Origin: Candidatus Kapaibacterium sp.
Lineage (GTDB): Bacteria > Bacteroidota > Ignavibacteria > Kapaibacteriales > UBA2268
Length of the DNA stretch: 7,690 bases
Direction of reading: 5' to 3'
Assembly: GCA_028691175.1 (NCBI GenBank)
Contig: JAQUZU010000083.1
Location: 1 to 7,690 of the forward strand
This document shows positions 4,968-7,690 of this stretch, piece by piece. The notes under the pieces are model-generated. The model did not search any database. It saw only the letters and a program-made list of their open reading frames with translations, and was not told the origin of the DNA. A program made the translations under genes and the position numbers. Every line of letters starts with the position of its first letter. Position 1 is the stretch's first letter.

Positions 4968-5310
4968 AATATCACGAACAGACATTCGGGCGTCCTTTTT
5001 CTCGAATTCTTCCTTTGTGGAAGGTGAGTCCAGTAGTAAGTTACGTACAAAACCTATATGCCGGTTTAGCGTTCGAAACCGTCATATAATGCGTAAGCGA
5101 GAGAACAAGCGGGGGTAGTAACCTCGTGGCAGATAAATTAGATAAGAGCAAAGACTGCTTCTCTATTGTGAACGTACGAGAAGATATGTCGACAAACTGA
5201 AATCCGTACTCTGCGTATTCACTTCGAGACATATTAAATACTTCTATTAAAGTATTTATGTACCTAAATTGGACGGGAAGCCTGCTATAATAGCAGGCTT
5301 TACTTATTTT
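4960..5310 (+). ncRNA. Putative structured non-coding RNA 2, about 350 nt, with intrinsic terminator
   Basis: Several perfect helices can be drawn. CGTCC 4991-4995 with GGACG 5271-5275 closes the whole. CTTCC 5009-5013 pairs with GGAAG 5019-5023. A long hairpin spans 5041-5096: TTACGT with GCGTAA, then TATATG with CATATA, then CGGTTT with AAACCG around an 8-nt loop. Others are TTCTC 5159-5163 with GAGAA 5178-5182, ATATGTC 5184-5190 with GACATAT 5228-5234, and a 9-bp stem 5235-5243 with 5250-5258. A terminator hairpin ends it. The segment follows the same leader repeat as RNA 1 but shares almost nothing else with it beyond GTAGTAAGT. I see no tmRNA, RNase P, SRP or group II intron signature. 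A minus-strand frame at 5041-5316 overlaps it and was judged a shadow. Confidence 0.5.
5278..5310 (+). terminator. Intrinsic terminator of putative RNA 2
   Basis: A perfect 10-bp stem, AAGCCTGCTA (5278-5287) with TAGCAGGCTT (5291-5300), and a TAA loop, followed by the T-rich tail TACTTATTTT (5301-5310). The minus-strand side is followed by CCCG, so the signal is plus-oriented. It marks the end of the non-coding transcript. Confidence 0.65.
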
Positions 5311-5340
5311 ATCCATAATGGATCACTCCCTATTCTGTTA

Positions 5341-5463
5341 CTATCCCACTTTTCCGTCTTTTGCGAAAAATGAAAATTTTACTTCAGGCATATACCATCT
5401 GCATCCGGTGAAGAATTTAGTTTCTTCATTTTCTTCTTTTGGGGCTTCGCCTCTGCCGTGCAA
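5341..5463 (-). pseudogene. Orphan 40-codon coding remnant
   Basis: The frame ending at TAG 5343-5341 is open for 40 codons back to TAG 5466-5464. It reads like real protein: LHGRGEAPKEENEETKFFTG, then CRWYMPEVKFSFFAKDGKVG. It has no convincing start (only TTG 5463, or an internal ATG that would leave 15 residues). A minus-strand TATTTTTG promoter-like box at 5546-5539 lies upstream, but stops intervene in this frame. I take it as the 3' end of a decayed gene in the same orientation as the ART-tail cassettes. The family is not recognised. Confidence 0.35.
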
Positions 5464-5611
5464 CTATTTCAGCATTTAATCGTAATAATTATTGAACATG
5501 CGCTCTCGAAGGAATTTTCAGAACAACAGAACATATTTCAAAAATAATTAGGAAAAGAAAATAATTAGTAATGATTTATTACCGGCCTTCAAACAAAAAG
5601 AAATCATTAAA

Positions 5612-7048
5612 ATGATGAAACGTTTCTTTTTGGCAATGTGTCTGCTTGTAAGCCCCGGCATTCTTTTCTCACAGGAAGTAATTACCGCGCAGTTCGATGA
5701 ACGCACAGAACTTCTGAGCGTTATTTTTCGTTTAACCGATGCGAAAGAATACAATCTGTGTCAATTTCCGCAGTATGCGAAAGAAATAGACAAGTATTTC
5801 GCTGATTTTAAAAATGATACAGCCGTTCGCTATGCACGGGAAATCCACGAAACAAGTGTAAGTTATGATGCTCCGATGGCGTTTGCACTTCATCTTCGGT
5901 GGGAACACGACACGCTGACTTTAAACCGAGACGTACAGGAAGAGGCGAACTATCGTGGGCGATGGCCGGAAAGATTCGAGACGGAATTTCTGTCGCTACT
6001 CAACGATTTTTACAGAAAAAGTCGCTTTCATCAGTTTTTCACGGGACACCAAAAGTTATATGCACAGACCGTGCAAGCCATGCAGGAAATCTTAAACGAA
6101 ATTGATTTTCAATGGTTTCAAAAGTTTTTCGTCCCGCCGGCAGCAGATGTTGAAAAGACATCTTATCACGTAATTCTCAGCATTTTGAATGGTCCGAACA
6201 ACTACAGTGTGCAAAATATGCTGGCTTCCGGCAGATGTCAGATGTTTTCGGTGACGGGCTGCTGCCGTTCCAATGAAGACAATGAGCCGACTTATCAGAA
6301 AAATACTTTACTGCCGATTATTGTGCACGAGTTTTGTCACTCTTATTGCAATCCGTTAAACGAGGAGTTTTGGAATTTGTTGGAGCCGGGGGCAAGCAAG
6401 GTGTTCGAACTTGTGGCGCCAAAGATGGCACAAATGGCGTACCCTAATCCGATGCTCATGCTGAACGAGACTTTTGTGCGGGCATCAGTCATTTGTTACA
6501 TGGCAGCACACAATCCGGAGCAGGAAACAGAAGATTTGTTGAAAGACGAGGAGACGATTTCATTCATTCTTATTCGTGATTATGTGCAGGCACTGCACAA
6601 CATGGAGCAGCACCGCGATTTGTATCCGACCATGCACGCTTTCATGCCGCAATTTAAGGAAACATTGCAAAATTATGATTTCTCAAAGTACAAAGAGCAG
6701 CAGGAAGCGTTTCTCAAGGAGTGTGCGCATCTGACTTGCTGTCTCACGGACGGACAGAAGGATGTGCCGGTCGGCGAGCAGACGATCACGATTACTTTTG
6801 ACAAACCTATGGTGCCGGCGATTGCACTGGGTTACGGACGGCTGGGTGCAGAGGCGTTTCCGGAATTCGTGAAGCATGACGGCGAATTTTACGCGTGGAG
6901 CAGTGATCACCGCATATTGCAGGTATTCGTTAAATTGGAGGCGGCAAAGCAGTATTCTATCTGCATTTTAGGCGATTACTTCAATACGGAAGACGGGCAT
7001 CGCGGCATTGGCATACATTACATTGATTTCACGACCGTGAATGATTAA
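5612..7048 (+). CDS. Secreted DUF4932-type putative zinc metallopeptidase with C-terminal Ig-like domain
   Basis: 478 aa. Residues 1-20 form a signal peptide (MMKRFFLAMCLLVSPGILFS, likely cut before QEV), so the protein is exported; no lipobox is seen. Residues 25-365 match the DUF4932 pattern known from Bacteroidetes. The HExxH motif is HEFCH at 239-243, and NETFVR with E286 fits the third zinc ligand of a gluzincin. The substrate is unknown. Residues 379-475 resemble a Big_5-type Ig-like domain (DGQKDVPVGEQTITITFDKP). Two adjacent ATGs (5612, 5615) are possible, with no Shine-Dalgarno site, as is usual in the phylum. GC is visibly higher than in the island to its left, and I see no exact promoter in the AT-rich stretch 5464-5611. 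It stands alone as a single-gene unit. Confidence 0.88.
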   Translation: MMKRFFLAMCLLVSPGILFSQEVITAQFDERTELLSVIFRLTDAKEYNLCQFPQYAKEIDKYFADFKNDTAVRYAREIHETSVSYDAPMAFALHLRWEHDTLTLNRDVQEEANYRGRWPERFETEFLSLLNDFYRKSRFHQFFTGHQKLYAQTVQAMQEILNEIDFQWFQKFFVPPAADVEKTSYHVILSILNGPNNYSVQNMLASGRCQMFSVTGCCRSNEDNEPTYQKNTLLPIIVHEFCHSYCNPLNEEFWNLLEPGASKVFELVAPKMAQMAYPNPMLMLNETFVRASVICYMAAHNPEQETEDLLKDEETISFILIRDYVQALHNMEQHRDLYPTMHAFMPQFKETLQNYDFSKYKEQQEAFLKECAHLTCCLTDGQKDVPVGEQTITITFDKPMVPAIALGYGRLGAEAFPEFVKHDGEFYAWSSDHRILQVFVKLEAAKQYSICILGDYFNTEDGHRGIGIHYIDFTTVND

Positions 7049-7083
7049 CAAAAATATTTCGTAGCCCGCGTGTTTGGCTCTTA

Positions 7084-7116
7084 AATGCAATGTTTTTTGC
7101 ATTATCGATATTTTTT
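7084..7116 (+). terminator. Likely terminator of the DUF4932-type gene
   Basis: A perfect 7-bp stem, AATGCAA (7084-7090) with TTGCATT (7097-7103), and a TGTTTT loop, followed after seven bases by six T (7111-7116). It lies 35 bp after the stop of the upstream gene. The gap before the T-run makes it less than ideal. Confidence 0.45.
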
Positions 7117-7153
7117 CGACGAACCTGGAAAAATGATGCGAATGTACGTGGGC

Positions 7154-7332
7154 TTAACTAATAAAGATTTTCATCAGCGCCTTGATTTGCTCAACCAGTT
7201 CTGCCAAAAAATCTTTGGCCGGGACTCTTGCAGAAAAAGAGCAATCTGGTAGCCACATACTCGCGGAACAACGTAAACGGCGGGAGAGTTTGAGACAATC
7301 TCGGCAATCACAACCAGAGAATTAAAAAACAT
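7154..7332 (-). pseudogene. Possible frameshifted small gene
   Basis: From ATG 7332 the frame gives MFFNSLVVIAEIVSNSPAVY, then VVPRVCGYQIALFLQ, and ends at TGA 7176-7174. The neighbouring frame over the second half gives ARVPAKDFLAELVEQIKALM and KIFIS to TAA 7156-7154. Joining them with one shift near 7230 makes a plausible protein of about 58 aa with a hydrophobic first half. A plus-strand frame overlaps it, so the call is weak and no family is recognised. Confidence 0.25.
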
Positions 7333-7378
7333 AATTACAATTTCGGAAAATTTAAATAATCAAAATATTGAAGGAAAT

Positions 7379-7678
7379 ATGGATATGGAAGAAACAAAGG
7401 TGAGCGAGATGTCAAAGACAATCGCAAAAGACATGCAGAAACGATATGCAGAACCTGTAAAAGAAAAAAAGGACGAAGTACAGCCAATGCACGTACATTT
7501 AAAACCGATACCGGAAAATTATCACAATCCGGTACAGATATTAATCGATAACATAAATGCAGTAGAATTAGAGTTTGAGATACTATTCAAAGAGAATAAA
7601 AAATTAAAAGACACGATAACGACACTGCAGGAATACAAACAAAAATTCGTAGCGGTGCAGGCTATGTTTAAACAATAA
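7379..7678 (+). CDS. Uncharacterised 99-aa protein with coiled-coil-like C-terminus
   Basis: A small, charged, soluble protein with no signal peptide or membrane segment. Residues 1-35 are rich in Lys/Glu and probably disordered. Residues 38-55 (HVHLKPIPENYHNPVQIL) form a proline-containing linker, and 55-98 (FEILFKENKKLKDTITTLQE) form a long amphipathic helix that could be a coiled coil. I recognise no family. AAGGAA at 7371-7376 is only 2 nt before the first ATG (7379) but 8 nt before the second (7385), so MEETKVSEMSK from 7385 is probably the real start, giving 97 aa. This is one of the few genes here with a good Shine-Dalgarno site. It opens after an AT-rich leader and nothing downstream is visible. 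Confidence 0.7.
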   Translation: MDMEETKVSEMSKTIAKDMQKRYAEPVKEKKDEVQPMHVHLKPIPENYHNPVQILIDNINAVELEFEILFKENKKLKDTITTLQEYKQKFVAVQAMFKQ

Positions 7679-7690
7679 AATCGGAAACGG

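Larger units (their letters stand above)
7049..7378. other. 330-bp stretch without a confident gene
   Basis: It contains a terminator-like hairpin at 7084-7116, an inverted pair AGCCCGCGT 7063-7071 with ACGTGGGCT 7146-7154 (nine pairs including one G-U), and a GC-richer part at 7136-7332. In that part a plus-strand 38-aa frame (7136-7252, MRMYVGLTNKDFHQRLDLLN) and two minus-strand frames overlap and all look partly coding. An AT-rich leader, 7320-7378, runs into the last gene. Confidence 0.5.

Noticed and set aside
5062..5081. CGGTTTAGCGTTCGAAACCG looking like a tRNA T-arm
   Set aside because: The loop is 8 nt instead of 7, the acceptor, D and anticodon arms are absent, and the hairpin extends as a longer stem instead.
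5145..5200. AAGATATGTC resembling the S element of a group I intron after a P8-like hairpin
   Set aside because: Only three base pairs of P7 can be formed with the upstream GAC, P3 and the P/Q elements are not found, and ATATGTC pairs better with 5228-5234.
5041..5316. A 91-aa minus-strand frame (MDKISKACYYSRLPVQFRYI) with a good AGGGAG site 9 nt upstream
   Set aside because: It overlaps the many paired segments of putative RNA 2. Its codons 5-14 are the perfect terminator palindrome, whose T-rich tail points to plus-strand function, and the C-terminal half is a low-information sequence typical of shadows of structured RNA. It remains the main rival explanation, so it is used as the refuting test for RNA 2.
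5899..6910. Additional frames at 5899-6105 (plus) and 6683-6910 (minus), and 5548-5754 (minus)
   Set aside because: They overlap the DUF4932-type gene, whose motifs and signal peptide fix the true frame.

Overview
The window looks like chromosome from an uncultured or gut-type member of the Bacteroidetes (probably Bacteroidales). The reasons are two matches to the Bacteroidetes promoter (-7 TAnnTTTG with an upstream TTG/TTTG), weak or absent Shine-Dalgarno sites before most genes, a PD40 beta-propeller of the type common in this phylum, and a secreted DUF4932-type protein. No database search was possible, so family names come from recognised motifs.

Left block (1-3098): two minus-strand genes, a truncated small conserved protein and a four-helix membrane protein, overlap by ATGA and diverge from a plus-strand pair. 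That pair is a KtrA-type RCK potassium-channel regulator followed, again with an ATGA overlap, by a secreted PD40 beta-propeller protein. The 108-bp divergent spacer holds a good promoter in each direction. These are ordinary chromosomal genes.

Middle block (about 3100-5560): a low-GC accessory island. On the minus strand, read right to left, it carries a truncated ADP-ribosyltransferase (ART) C-terminus, an acidic 98-aa gene, a short ORF overlapping a 100-aa gene, a second and shorter ART C-terminal remnant, and an acidic 111-aa gene about 89 percent identical to the 98-aa one. The unit 'ART tail plus acidic gene' is duplicated gap-free at an offset of 891 bp (3556-3926 and 4447-4817). This resembles a decayed array of orphan toxin-tail plus immunity-like cassettes, or duplicated phage late genes. 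On the plus strand a second, 62-nt direct repeat (3211-3273 and 4906-4967) lies just upstream of two different non-coding segments. Each folds on paper into long nested stems and ends in a terminator-like signal (3281-3419 and about 4960-5310). This arrangement, one shared leader driving two dissimilar structured RNAs next to duplicated toxin-tail cassettes, is the most unusual thing in the window.

Right block (5612-7690): a secreted 478-aa protein with an HExxH zinc-protease signature (DUF4932 type) and a C-terminal Ig-like domain, at visibly higher GC than the island. A 330-bp stretch without a confident gene follows, holding possible small remnants, and then a 99-aa uncharacterised protein with a coiled-coil-like C-terminus.
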